Of a stretch of DNA of 64,000 bases, positions 1-10,711 are shown piece by piece (positions within the stretch are counted from its first letter, which is position 1; every line of letters starts with the position of its first letter). Made by a program: the position numbers and the translations under genes. This DNA comes from Dichetophora obliterata. Lineage: Eukaryota; Arthropoda; Insecta; Diptera; Sciomyzidae. The DNA is taken from positions 94,991,342-95,055,341 of the forward strand of contig OY986436.1 of assembly GCA_963920525.1 (NCBI GenBank), in the 5' to 3' direction. A model generated the notes under the pieces. The model saw nothing but the letters and a program-made list of their open reading frames with translations. It did not search any database and was not told the origin of the DNA.

Positions 1-261
1 ATATTTAACGAGATTAGACAATGTACTTCCTTGAGACTTTATGGTATATCTACCACAAACGTAGCAAAACACATCTGCAGAGTTTTTGCAGGTTCTTTGC
101 ATTTTGCACCTATAAAAAAATTGGAATTTGCTATAAAATCAGGACAATATACGAATTATGTAAGGTTATTTTGCTCGGTAGTCGAAAACACACATCAATA
201 TTCACTACATACCATATATCAACATCATTCTAAACTTACCAAAATATTCAGTATAAATTAG
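1..261 (+). other. Unrecognised open frame running in from the window edge
   Basis: One frame is open from base 1 to a TAA at 259-261, about 86 codons, with no stop and no obvious upstream methionine (first in-frame start-like codon is TTG at 31). The peptide has mixed composition with several Cys and His residues and does not look like low-complexity AT-rich noise, but I recognise no family. It could be the end of an exon or a decayed transposase fragment whose beginning lies outside the window. Low confidence. Confidence 0.2.
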
Positions 262-601
262 GGAAAATTAACTATAAAACTTTTAAACGTACTGTGTGCC
301 ACGAAGTCACAACGAGAACTGTGAAGAAGCGTGTATTCGTATAATAATTACTTCCGAGAATATGGTTCTCTCTCTTTCTATCAGTGCATGCTGTTTTTTG
401 TGTGAAAATACGGTCTAAACTGAATAAAGTAGAGTTAACGCAAAAACGACAGTCGAAAAATTGAGAATATTAAACTATTTAAAAAAAAACAACTATACGT
501 GATAGCAAAAAATAAAAAGCAGATCTAGATTCAGCATGTTAAACTCTTAACACTGATCATATTTTTATCACAAGCAGGATTTCGTTGCAGACCAGTGTAA
601 T
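262..601. other. AT-rich spacer, nothing recognised
   Basis: No open frame, repeat end or RNA gene is visible between the edge frame and the start of the foldback element. Confidence 0.4.
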
Positions 602-738
602 CAGACAATTGTTAATAAGTTGTGCTAAAATAATTGTAATTTTCTTAAAAAATATTCTGAAATAGATTTGAACAATGCAGAAAAGTAAGATTTGAGCAAT
701 ACAGAAGAGTAAAAATTTATTTGAAGTGTTTGCAGGAA

Positions 739-3003
739 TCTATATAAATAAAAATCAAATGTCGTTCGTTGGTAATTGCATCAGTTGAGAACGGCTGAAC
801 CGATTTGGATAATTTTTTTTTAAAATGTTCGTAATAGTCCAACTTAGGTTTTTACGGAAAGAAAAATTGACCACGCCCACTTTGCGCCCACTTTTTTTGA
901 TTTATCTAAAATCGGAAAACGGCTGGACCGATTTGGATAATTTTTTTTTTATTGTTCATAGTAATCCAATTTAAGTTTTGTCGGAAAGAAAAATTGACCA
1001 CGCCCACTTTTGCGCCCACTTTTTTCAATTTATTTAAAATCGGAAAACGGCTGGACCGATTTGGATAATTTTTTTTTCAAATGTTCGTAGTAATCCAATT
1101 TAAGTGTTTACTGAAAGAAAAATTGACCACGCCCACTTTTGCGCCCACTGTTTTGATATCTATATATATAAAATTAAGTGGCAAAACTTCCTGTTCGCAT
1201 ACTCCTCCTAGACGGCTTGCCCGATTTCAATGAAATTTTCAGGGGTGATTGGGGTCTGTGTGGAGGGTGCACATAAGAAATTGCATGTGTGTATCTTTGC
1301 AGGTTTTGTACCACACCCCCTTTTGTCGCCCACAAATCAGTAAAAATGCTGTATTTAAGACGGTTTTGGTCGTATGAAATTAAAATTTGGTAAATAAGTT
1401 CGTATGATAACTATAGTTAACTTTGAAAAAATGGGCGTGGTCACAATTCATCTACGCCTACTTTAAAGAAAATATCAAAATACTTCGAAACCATTGGTCC
1501 GATTGAGCTCAAATTTTGTAAGTACGCTTTGCTTTGAGTACGAGATGGTTTAAGTTGCAATGCCACACCCCCTTTTACCACCCACATATAAATAAAAAAT
1601 TGTTGTTATCGAATAGCTTTAGTTAGAGTTATGGGTCGCACAGCTTAGAAATTCGGTATTCGACCACAATTTAGACGTACCGTTTCTGTGATGAAATTTT
1701 ATGGGAGTGGACAAGGGGGAGGGGCACCTCCGATACAACCCAAATTTGTGATATCGAATAGCTTTGAAGTTATAGGAATTCATCTTTGGAATTCAGTTTT
1801 TGACCTCAATTTACACATGCAGTTTCAATGGTTTTATTTTATGGGCGTTGGACAGGGAGGCGTGACATCTCCCTTACAACCCAAATTTGCGATATCGTAT
1901 TGCTTTGAAGTTATAGGTTGACAGCGTAAGAATTCGGTATTCGACCTAAATTTATACATGCATTTTCAATACTTACATTTTGTCGTCGTAGGGCAAAGGG
2001 GAGTGGCACTTCCCATACAACCCAACTTTGTGCTATCAAATAGTTTTTGAGTTATAAGTCGTACAACGCCGAAATTCAGTATTCGACCTCAATATACACA
2101 TGCAGTTTCATTGATTCAATCTATGTTCATTGGTAAGGGGGGCGTGGCACCTCCCATTTAACGTAAATTTGCGATATTGAATATCAGCGTCAGAATTCAG
2201 TATTCAGCCCCAATTTATACATGCAGTTTCATTAATTACATTTTATGGGCGTACGACAAGGGGGCGTGAAACCTCCTATTTAACCCAAATTAGAGATATC
2301 AAATAGCATTGGGGTTATAGGTCTCACAGCTTTGGAATTCAGTATTGGACCTCAATGTACACATGCAGTTTCATTGATTACATTTTATGAGCGTTGATCA
2401 AGGGGGAGTGGCACCTCCCATACAACGAAAATTTGTGATATTGAATAGCTTTGTAGTTCAAGGTCGCACAGCGTCGGAACTCAGTATTCGACCAAAATTT
2501 ACGCTTGCAGATTTACTGATAAAATTTTTTAGAGCTTGTCGGGGGGGCGTGACACCTCCAATTTAACCCAAATTTGCGATATCGAATAGATTTGGAGTTA
2601 TAGGTAACTCAGCCTCAAAATTCAGTATTCGACCTCAATGTACTCATGCAGTTTCATTGCTAAAATTTTATGGGCGTAGGGAAAAGGAGAGTGGCACCTC
2701 CCATACAATCAAAATTTGTGCTATCGAATAGTTTTGGAGTTATATGTCGCACAGTTTTGGAATTCGGTATTCGACCTCCATGTAGACATCCAGTTTAATT
2801 GATTACATTCTATTAGCGGTGATGAAGAGAGAGTGGCACTTCCTATACAACCCAAATTTGTTATATCGAATAGCTTTGTGGATATAGGTCGAACAGTCTC
2901 AGAATTCAGTATTTGACCTCAATTTAGACATGCTGTTTAACTGATAACATTTTATGGGCGTTTGAATAGGGAGAGTGGCAGCAACGCGCCGGGTTTCAGC
3001 TAG
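739..3003 (+). mobile_element. Non-autonomous Helitron, copy A
   Basis: The element starts TCTATATAAATAAAAATC after a host A (738) and ends GGGTTTCAGCTAG before a host T (3004), the TC...CTRR layout of Helitrons, which insert between A and T without target duplication. The intact right arm of the surrounding foldback element (around 5050-5065) shows the same sequence with A and T directly joined, so the ends are exact. There is no Rep/helicase gene. The left 420 bp holds three copies of a ~120-bp block (about 775-1150), a second Helitron-like 5' end occurs at 1159, and 1640-2990 is a tandem array. An almost identical inverted copy lies at 32443-34708. Confidence 0.88.
1640..2990 (+). repeat. 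Diverged ~120-125-bp tandem array inside Helitron A
   Basis: About eleven units follow one another. Each carries a recognisable order: a core like GATATCGAATAGCTTTG, then GAATTCAGTATTCGACC, then ACATGCAGTTTCATTGAT, then ATTTTATGGGCG, then a G-rich stretch and CACCTCCCATACAACCC. Units differ from one another by roughly 10-30 percent by eye. The same unit family fills Helitrons B and C and the 40-kb cluster, so it is a Helitron-carried satellite. Open frames across it are a by-product of the unit length being near a multiple of three. Confidence 0.75.
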
Positions 3004-3636
3004 TGTATTATAAATTAATTTATTTATTCTAATATGATATGTCGCTTGTTTTATCAGATTATGTAAACTATTTTAAAATTATTATGCAATGAAACACAAT
3101 ATTTTAAGTAATTGAATTCAAATATTGTGAAGTAAATACTTACTAATTCTATTTGCGCTGAAAACCTTATCTTTCCAGTACTAAAATTAAAACTTGCAAA
3201 CAAATTAGTATTTAGCTTATTATTTAATATAATACTTACGAACTATATGACTTGTTATGTAATATCAGCACTTACAAACTAAAATGTACTCTTAGTAATT
3301 AAAAAAATAAATTAAAAATAAACTGAGATCTTATTATATAATGTACTCTTATTATATAATAAAATAATATACAAAATAACTACTAAAAAAAACTGGCCAT
3401 TTCAGCACTTGGAAGGACTTTGACCTAGCTTCTATTGATCAATTGTGTTGTGCGTGTTATTAAATGTTTGATCACAAATAATCGAGAACTGGACCTACTT
3501 GTTTTATGCCGACTCCGAACGGCTTATGCTCTCAAGAAGCTTTACATGGGAACTTTTACTCTCCGAGGTTTGCCATTGTCTGCAGAGAGGTGACGACCGA
3601 ACAGAAAAATTATTTCAATTGTAAAAACTTTATGTC

Positions 3637-3715
3637 TGAGCTGGAATTGAACCCAGGCTATTGCGGTTCTTTAGCTTAGGGGCCACGTACTCTACCCACT
3701 ATGCTACGGCCACTA
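3637..3715 (-). repeat. tRNA-like sequence, probable SINE head
   Basis: Read on the minus strand there is an A-box-like TAGCATAGTGGGTAGAG followed about 45 bases later by a B-box-like GGTTCAATTCC flanked by a CTGG/CCAG stem. The 5' and 3' ends do not close into an acceptor stem, so a working tRNA is unlikely. It sits in the loop of the foldback element next to a MITE. Confidence 0.4.
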
Positions 3716-3716
3716 G

Positions 3717-3916
3717 GGCTGAGTTTCTAAATGCATTTATGCAATGCATCAGTGTGTTTTATTTTGAATTGGTGCTAAGTCCAATTACAAAAACTGCGCA
3801 TATTTATTGATATTCTTAAAATAAGTAGAATTACGCAGTTTTTGTTAATAAACTTCGTATCGATTTAAAATAAAACACACTGATGCATTGCATTAATGCA
3901 TTTAGGAACTCAGCCT
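3717..3916. mobile_element. ~200-bp MITE with ~50-bp inverted repeats
   Basis: GGCTGAGTTTCTAAATGCAT at 3717 is matched by the reverse complement of ATGCATTTAGGAACTCAGCC ending at 3916, and the similarity continues inwards for about 50 bp through a block ending TGTGTTTTATTTT. A second, inner inverted pair (AAAAACTGCG / CGCAGTTTTT) lies near 3791 and 3836. No coding capacity. The flanking CTAG on both sides is not perfectly adjacent, so the target duplication is uncertain. Confidence 0.65.
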
Positions 3917-5188
3917 TCTAGCAAACAATTTCATAACGACCAGGCAATTTAATGTAATCGCATATTTTTTGTATATGTTTTAAATATAGTTTAATAAAAA
4001 ATTTCCAAAACAAGGAAAAAATTTAGATTTTTTTCGAATAGTAAAAAATCACAACTCAAGTAGTTTTTGTCCAATTGTAATGTTTGATAGCTCATTTATA
4101 AGAAAAATTAAATAAAAAATTGGGCGCGTACCGGTTTTTTTTAAATTTTCACTTAAAAAACTCTTAATGGGATTTTTTGAAAAAGAGCACCTTTTCCCCA
4201 TATAAATTTTATTTTCAAATAAAGACCTTTTTTTTCAACTAAGATTTAAGACCTGTAAGCGGCACGTTTAAATATCAGTTTTGTTTTTGAAAATTTTGCA
4301 GTTTACTTCTGTTTTGTGAAGCAACAAAACCCCGGTAAGTAATTCGTTACTTTATAAAGAAAAGGACCACTCTAATGTACATATTTAAATTTTAATTTAT
4401 TTTGTACTAGTGTTGTTTTTTGTCTATTGAAGAATAACAATTATTTTAAATTACAATATCGCAATGCTCATTTTTTAATTTGAATTTTAATATTATTTTT
4501 ACGTTATTCCCATAATCGGACATCTCTCATATGCGGACAAAAATTAGGTAACCATCGGTGTCCGCTTATGGAAGCTTTCACTGTGTAAGGATAGGTTAAG
4601 AATTAGGATTAGCTAGGTTAATTAAAATTACTTGGAAATGTTTGCTGCTCCTTAGTTTTTAAGTTATTTAGTAGGTATTCTGTATATTATTATATTATAT
4701 AATAATAGTACATTATGTAATAAGATCTCAGTTTTGTTTTAATTTATTATATTAAATAATAAAAGTACATTTTAGTTTGCAAGTTCTTATATTATATAAT
4801 AAGTCATATAGTTCGTAAGTATTATATTAAATAATAAGCTAAATACTAATTTGTTTCAAGTTTTAATTTTAATAGTGTTAACATAAAATTTTCAGCGCAA
4901 ATAGAACTACTAAGTACTTACCTCCCAATATTTTAATTCAATTACTTAAAATATTTTGTTTCATTGCATTAATTATTTCAAAATAGTTTTACATAATCTG
5001 ATAAAACAAGGGACACATCAAATAAAAATAAATAAATTAATTTATAATACATTCCCGCAAACACTTCAAATAAATTATTACTCTTCTGTATTGCTCAAAT
5101 CTTACTTTTCTGCATTGTTCAAATCTATTTCAGAATATTTTTTAAGAAAATTACAATTATTTTAGCATAACTTATTAACAATTGTCCG

Positions 5189-6144
5189 TTAATTTGAAGT
5201 ATCGCATGTTTTATCAGATTAAAAAACAAAATCGCAAAAATCCCAATTGTAACAAATTACTATGAAATGTTGTGGAAATATTTTTTTCAACTATTTCTTG
5301 AAGTACAGGTACAAAAAGTGTGCAATTATATTGGCAACTTTGAACTTTTTTAAAATAAGAAATGAAACATTAATAAATAAATGAATTTGAATAAAAGTAC
5401 CTTAGAACTGCAATAAAATATTTTTGAAATTGTAATTTAAATGTTATAGTTGAGTAGTATTTGATAAATAAATATAAATAAAAAATACAATAATATGTTC
5501 GATATTGGTAAATTGAAAGAAAGGCATTTCGGTTTATTTCACCAGTTTTTCTTTCAATGTACCAAATGATCGATATAGAAGCTAAAATTCTGTAATAAAA
5601 TATAATTAAAATATATTCATATAATATAATTGCAATTGCATGAAAAACTTCCATGCTAGAAATGTAGCAAAAAAAATGAAAATACAACTCAGCCAAAAAA
5701 GTTGAGAATCAAAACATTAGAATATCGACAAATTGGTAAATTCAAGGAAATCTTGTTCTGCTTCATTTCATTCATATTTCCTTAAATATACCAAATGATC
5801 GCAATTCTAGTAGGAAGAAAAAGGTAAAAAGAACAAAACTTGTTGCCGCTCCCTTTTGCACAGAAATGTAAACAAAGCTCAGCCAAAACAAATCTGACAA
5901 TTTTATTGCAATTTCCTAATTTCAATAAAATATTCAAAACGATCGCAATTCTAATAGGAGAAAAAGGCCATTCTAAAAAGAACAAACGTATTCCCAGCTC
6001 GCTTGTGCACACATAATTTTAAAAATACCTCTGCCCGAAACAGACAGCAAGAACGTCAGCAGAACAACACTAGCAGCGTGCCGGCAGAACCCAATCTTTG
6101 TAGTTTTGAAATAATACTCAAGAGCGAACTTTGAGTTTCTGGCC
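5189..6144. repeat. Small palindromes and a ~145-bp direct duplication in AT-rich DNA
   Basis: Two short imperfect palindromes occur at about 5505-5567 and 5725-5795; each begins TTGGTAAATT and ends with its inverse near ACCAAAT. Just after, a block starting GATCGCAATTCTA at 5797 is repeated in diverged form at 5942, each followed by GTAGGA/ATAGGA, AAAGAACAAA and a GCTC..TTGTGCACA stretch. The open frames on the minus strand here look like AT-rich chance frames. No gene recognised. Confidence 0.4.
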
Positions 6145-6355
6145 CTCTTGATATATACCATGGTAGAAGAATACAGGTATATGCACAAGATGAGAGCATA
6201 CTGCCGGAATTGTCAAAACGAAGCAAAACTTTTTCTTTATTTTCTTTTGTTTTCATTCGCCACACAGCTAAATTTGACAAACATGGCAGTATGGAAAGAG
6301 AGCACAGTCAGCGCTGCATATACCTCTATCCTTCTACCATGATATATACTCTCTT
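6145..6355. mobile_element. ~210-bp MITE-like inverted-repeat element
   Basis: GATATATACCATGGTAGAAG at 6149 is matched by the inverse of CTTCTACCATGATATATA ending at 6350, and the arms continue through ATACAGGTATATGC / GCATATACCTCTAT, about 35 bp per arm. A sequence like the right outer flank (ATATATACTCTCTTTG) recurs at about 6507, so the true outer ends and TSD are not resolved. No coding capacity. Confidence 0.5.
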
Positions 6356-6755
6356 TGGTTTTCGTTTGTTTTTGTTCTGCTCACGCGACGAGTGCTCTCT
6401 GTAGTGTTACGTTTGTTTTAATTAATGAAAGCCGAACATAACCAACGCTTGCTCCACAAATCAGTGTTCTGAAATGCATTTCAAGCGCACTCGTGCAGAG
6501 GTTTAATATATACTCTCTTTGTCTTAGTCTAATAAAAGGGAAAAAAACGTAACGAAGCGCATGAGGGGTGAACATTGGTTTTTTCCAAAAAATTTTAAAC
6601 CATTTTCAAGAAGTGATGTCTCTAAATCCATCATATCACTATTTTTATGATAATATTAAAAAAAATATAAGCGATTCAATTAATAGACCAATATAATTCT
6701 TCACTGTTATTTTGATATCTTTCTCTTGTTTTTGTTAATATTGTTACGAACTAAG
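6356..6755. other. Nothing recognised
   Basis: Apart from the second ATATATACTCTCTTTG near 6507, I see no repeat ends, RNA genes or credible frames. Confidence 0.4.
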
Positions 6756-7577
6756 ACCCAGCAAAAAAGTGGACCATCCTATGAGCGATCTGGGAGTGCT
6801 CCCTGAGGAGCAGTGGAGTGCTCCTTATTGATCCAAGCTAGGTGTATTTTGTGTTCTCTTTTAACATTGCATGTCCTAGGAAGGATAGCGCTCCCTTTAA
6901 CATCCCAGAGGAGCTCAAAAGGAGCGATCAATAAATAATTCAAATGGATCAGCAAAGGAACATTTAAAATATTTGTTTTTGTTTTTTTTTTAAAAGATCA
7001 AAGAACCAACATGCGCCTTATACAAACAAGGTTTGGTCTTTGACGTGAAAAGAAAGGGATAGATTAGCTAGAGAAATTGATTAGAACCATACGTGAAGTA
7101 TTGAATAGACGAAAGAGACGTGAAAGATAATGCTTTCAATCGCTTTTAACCGAGACTAGTGTGTGTTATGCCTTAACCTCGGCAAGCATTTTCAGCCCTT
7201 AGTTGTTTATGTCCTTTAATTCCACATTTTCCCACAATTTAGCTGTGGATTTTTAGTTTTCCATAATTCTTAAATTATTACAAAGAAAGTGAAAAGAACC
7301 ATGCCCGAACCTCTGGATTGTAAGTCTAGCGCACTCTCCACTAGACTACAATGGCCGATTTTTCACAGCAAATAATGATCGAGTTTCTTACAAAGCACAT
7401 GACTCACTTTATGTGCTTTTTTTCATTGATTGCTCGCCTATTGATTTTTTAAAACAGTAAAGATTATATAACAGAGCAAAAGAGCACAAGTGCTCACTTT
7501 TTGATAGAATAAAACAGCAAAAAAGCGTTCTGTTGTTGCTCCTCATAGGAACGATCGCATGTTTTTTTACTGGGGAA
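6756..7577. mobile_element. Candidate non-autonomous element ending CCCAGYAAAAAA
   Basis: CCCAGCAAAAAAG at 6757 is matched at the other end by the inverse, TTTTTTACTGGGG, near 7577. The subterminal sequence is also loosely inverted (CATCCTATGAGCGATC versus GATCGTTCCTATGAGGAGC after reversal). Inside are repeated GGAGTGCTCC / AGGAGC motifs and a tRNA-like sequence at about 7293-7355. There is no transposase and the TSD is not clear, so this is a tentative call. Confidence 0.35.
7293..7355 (-). repeat. tRNA-like sequence (SINE head or tRNA pseudogene)
   Basis: On the minus strand an A-box-like TAGTCTAGTGGAGAGTG is followed by a possible anticodon arm, CTAGA-CTTACAA-TCCAG with one mismatch (anticodon TAC if real), and then by a B-box-like AGGTTCGGGC. 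The T-arm does not close properly, so a functional tRNA is unlikely. Confidence 0.35.
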
Positions 7578-8479
7578 TGATAGAATACAAAGATTGCGCC
7601 GAAGACAAGAAAATGAGTACAACAAAATTGTCGTTCTGCGCATGTACGTCATAATATCAATGCTGTTTTGGAGAGCGTTCACTTTGCATACGATTTCTAC
7701 ACAGAAATGAAAATTGCATACATTTCAGTTTGTATAATTAAAATAAAAGAAGTAAATACCAATTTAATGGAACGAGAAGAAGGTAAATTTATTAAGTACT
7801 CCTTTGCAAACATTACTTTTACTATTATTTTATTACCGCAAGTAAGCAGCTTAGTAAAAAAAAAAAATTTGTCTGAGAAACCAACTTCAGTGAGCATTAT
7901 TTTTCGACTTGGATTTTATAAAAATGTTCATTACGAGTTTAATTGATGTAGTTTAAACATTCCCAGATATTTTATTTCCATTAATTTACCTGTGAATTGA
8001 AAGGACAAATAAATGATAGGTCCAAGTTTTTAAATAATGAAACAAATTTTGTTAAGTTAATATATTTTTGTACTTTTGTTTTCGTTTATGTGCGTTTTCT
8101 ACAATTTCTTGGTTTAATTTTTGTATTTATTGCAAACATCAGGTTTCTGAAAAATATTTGTTTGCTATTGTTACCACAATTAGCAGCTGCACACTTCATT
8201 TTTTAAATTGTAAGTTAAAAATTCGCAAATATACTTCGAAATATACACAATTAAATAAAACACAACCAATCGCAGTACGTTTTCAAAGAAATAAAATATT
8301 GTGACGCAGTCAACTGAACAGCTGGTTGTCAAACTCGATTAGCAGAAGTAACGGAACTGCGCAAAGCGTAATCTCTTATTCTAGCATTCTTGGTTACGAA
8401 CAAACTGTTTTCAAAATTTGAATAAAATCGTCAATGAACTCACAGAGATCTTAATTTTCCTATTGAATAAAAAGACCTA
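7578..8479. other. AT-rich spacer, nothing recognised
   Basis: Short frames in both directions (for example 7668-7946 plus) have AT-driven composition (Ile, Lys, Phe, Asn) and no family motif. Confidence 0.35.
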
Positions 8480-9846
8480 CAGTGGCTCAACGAAAGTCGG
8501 GCAGGCATTTCTTAGCACTTTCGCATTGATTTCAGAAATGAAAATGTATGAAGAATATGGCAATATATATTTTTTCAAAACGTTATTTTTTGGTGAACAA
8601 AATTAAACAGAAACATAATGAAAAAATTAGAACGTAACGGTGAAACAAGTTTAAATCGAAACAAACCTATAAAACGAGCTCACATTGAAAGTCGGGCAAG
8701 TAAAGAAAAAATGCAAATTGTGGTCCTTAAACAGTTATTCCAGCTTACAACTTTTTACTACTGTTGGAATAACTTCAGTCAAACGAAAAACTTAAAAAAA
8801 TGAACATTTCTCGAAAAGTGAATCAATCAACACTGGCAGAAAGGCAGATCATGATAAATTATTATTTGAAAATTAAATCCGAGCGACAAATTTCACAATT
8901 CGCCTTAAAAAGTAAATCAACAGTGCACGATATAATCAAGCATTATATACAAGATAAAAGAATATGCAATAAAGAACGTACAGTAGCTAAAAATAAACTT
9001 AGCTCCAAGAAGAAAGAAATTTTTTAAGAGAAATAATAAAAGACCCATTTTTATTTGCACTAAAACTAGAGGTCATGTTAAAACTCAATTTGAAAAAGAG
9101 TGTACACTCAGAAACAATTTGAGGAGTTTTAAGAAAAAATTGTTTAAATTGAGGAGTAGCACGAAAAAAGTACTGTATTAGAAAGAAAAATGTAATAGAA
9201 AGCCAAAATTTCGTGCATGAGCAGATGACCAAAGACTTTCTATTCTGGAGCAAGGTTAATAAAACAGAAAACATTAGGATCTTTAGCACTTTTAAACCAT
9301 AAACTTTTAGTACAGGTTTTGTTTACCGATGAGAGTTTATTAATTTTATATGGTTCAGATGGAAAGCGAAAACCGAATGGAGAATTTTGCAATAAAAATT
9401 CTAAACATACGATTAAGCATGGTAGAGGATCAGTCATGGTTTGGGGCTGCGTCTGATGTTGGAAGGATTAATTTTATTGAAGGTATAATGGACAAAAATA
9501 TATTCCTTGACATTCTCATAGCGTAAGTTGCACCCATTTCAAAAAGACTGCAGGCAGTCATATAAGAAAAAGGATTGGCAACAAAATATTAAATTCTTAG
9601 TTTAAGCATTGAATTCCTCCTTATCTGCCCGACTTTCAATGTGAGCTCGTTTTAAAGCTTTGGTTTGATTTTGTTTTGTTTTACCGTTATGTTCAAATTG
9701 TTTAACTATGTTTTTGTTTAATTTTGCTCACTAATAAAGAATGGTTTGAAAAAATATTTACTCCAAGTTTCTTCTTACATTTTCATTTCTGAAACCAATG
9801 CGAAAGTGCTAAGAAATGCCTGCCCGACTTTCGTTGTGAGCCACTG
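8480..9846 (+). mobile_element. Dead Tc1-like transposon with IR/DR ends
   Basis: The element starts CAGTGGCTCAACGAAAGTCG after TA (8478-8479) and ends with the inverse, TCGTTGTGAGCCACTG, before TA (9847-9848): the Tc1 family TA duplication and CAGTG end. Inside each end a second, related block occurs: GCTCACATTGAAAGTCGGGC near 8679 and its inverse near 9615-9645. Two direct repeats per inverted end is the IR/DR arrangement of some Tc1 elements, where each repeat binds transposase. Length 1367 bp, shorter than usual (about 1.6 kb), because the 3' part of the transposase is deleted. Confidence 0.87.
8800..9600 (+). pseudogene. Tc1-family transposase, broken
   Basis: The start, ATG at 8800, opens a 75-codon frame with the paired-like helix-turn-helix layout of Tc1 transposases: an alternation of basic residues and a QISQFALKSKSTVHDIIKHY segment as recognition region. 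A TAA at 9025-9027 ends it. Frames beyond it then shift repeatedly. Around 9325-9460 the DDE core is still readable: a TDES block (first catalytic Asp), a GSDGKRKPNGE block and HGRGSVMVWGC. An INFIEGIMDKNIFLDIL remnant follows, but the second catalytic Asp region (QQDNDPKH type) and the rest are missing. Catalytically dead. Confidence 0.8.
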
Positions 9847-9848
9847 TA

Positions 9849-10519
9849 TCTACTGATTTGAGCAAAGAAAAAAAATATTTGAAATAAAAAACAACCTATC
9901 TACACTTAAACGAATAGTATGAGATTTCATGAAACTTTTTTGCTTATAGAAGCTTGTCATCCTTGTAATAAACATTATGTTACTTTGGTTGGTGAATAAT
10001 TGCACACTGAAAGATTTGAACGGTTTTTTAGCTTTCCTGACAAAAGTTTTTTTTTTAGATAAGTCATTTTGAACATGAGACATCGATATCAAATTGGATA
10101 GTTAATTTATTTGCATAAGCTTAGTTTGTTGTAGGAATGAAAATTTTGTGGCATTTAATTCTACACGCGATATTTTGTTGTAGACTCCACACTAACACAT
10201 ACTTACTTAATGTGTTAGTTGAATAATATTGTTGAATGTCAAATTTCCACGCCAATTAAATGTACGGACATATGAAAGGACATATGAAAGCGAAATTTTG
10301 ACATTTTAACCCCACAATCGTGGTTGTGAACTTGGCTGCATTGAACAAATTTTTCATTCAACAGCGTACTAACCAACAAAAAAAAATGTCGCTACCTTTT
10401 CGCTGTCAAAAACGCAATGCATTTCTTACCGAAGAAAGAAATTTTTTCTCTTCTACAGCATACTTAGCTTCAGAAACAAAAAGCTAAAGTGGGAGGTTTC
10501 TAACCACAAATTCTATTTT
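9849..10519. other. AT-rich spacer with a short hairpin
   Basis: A perfect short hairpin, ACTAACACAT / ATGTGTTAGT, lies near 10190-10220, and GGACATATGAAAG is repeated in tandem near 10265. No gene recognised. Confidence 0.35.
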
Positions 10520-10600
10520 AAAGGGTGCTGATAATTGTGGTTTTCAACTATTGCAAAAAAAACACAATATCACGATACCACACGATTGTGAATACCCTTA
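10520..10600. mobile_element. Possible ~80-bp MITE
   Basis: AAGGGTGCTGATAATTGTGG at the left is an imperfect inverse of CACACGATTGTGAATACCCTT at the right. Very short, so it may be a deleted remnant. TSD not clear. Confidence 0.35.
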
Positions 10601-10679
10601 TTGTAAATCTATTCAAAAAACATGAATAATATTAATGACTGGCAAATTGTATTAATTTAAAGAACAAAAAATATAAAAA

Positions 10680-10681
<2 letters not shown>

Positions 10682-10710
<29 letters not shown>

Positions 10711-10711
10711 A
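10682..10711. repeat. TTTA microsatellite
   Basis: About seven TTTA/TTAT units in a row. It could be the tail of a lost LINE copy, but no LINE sequence is recognisable beside it. Confidence 0.7.

Larger units (their letters stand above)
602..5188. mobile_element. Foldback element with ~530-bp inverted arms, left arm split by a Helitron
   Basis: The sequence from about 602 to 738 plus 3004 to about 3396 is the reverse complement of about 4655-5188. Outer ends read near CAGACAATTG on the left and CAATTGTCCG on the right. After removing the Helitron at 739-3003 both arms are about 530 bp and differ by scattered substitutions and small indels. The 1.26-kb centre (3397-4654) has no coding potential and holds a tRNA-like sequence and a MITE. 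The arm structure resembles a foldback (TIR-only) DNA transposon; no transposase is present, so its superfamily is unknown. No convincing target-site duplication was found. Confidence 0.7.

Noticed and set aside
1688..1921. 77-codon frame, identical to the minus-strand frame at 33526-33759
   Set aside because: It lies in the tandem units of two near-identical Helitrons; identity is due to the recent common origin of the elements and the frame follows from unit length close to a multiple of three.
5370..6575. Minus-strand frames of 64-108 codons
   Set aside because: Composition is dominated by Ile, Tyr, Phe and Leu from AT-rich DNA and they overlap frames on the other strand.
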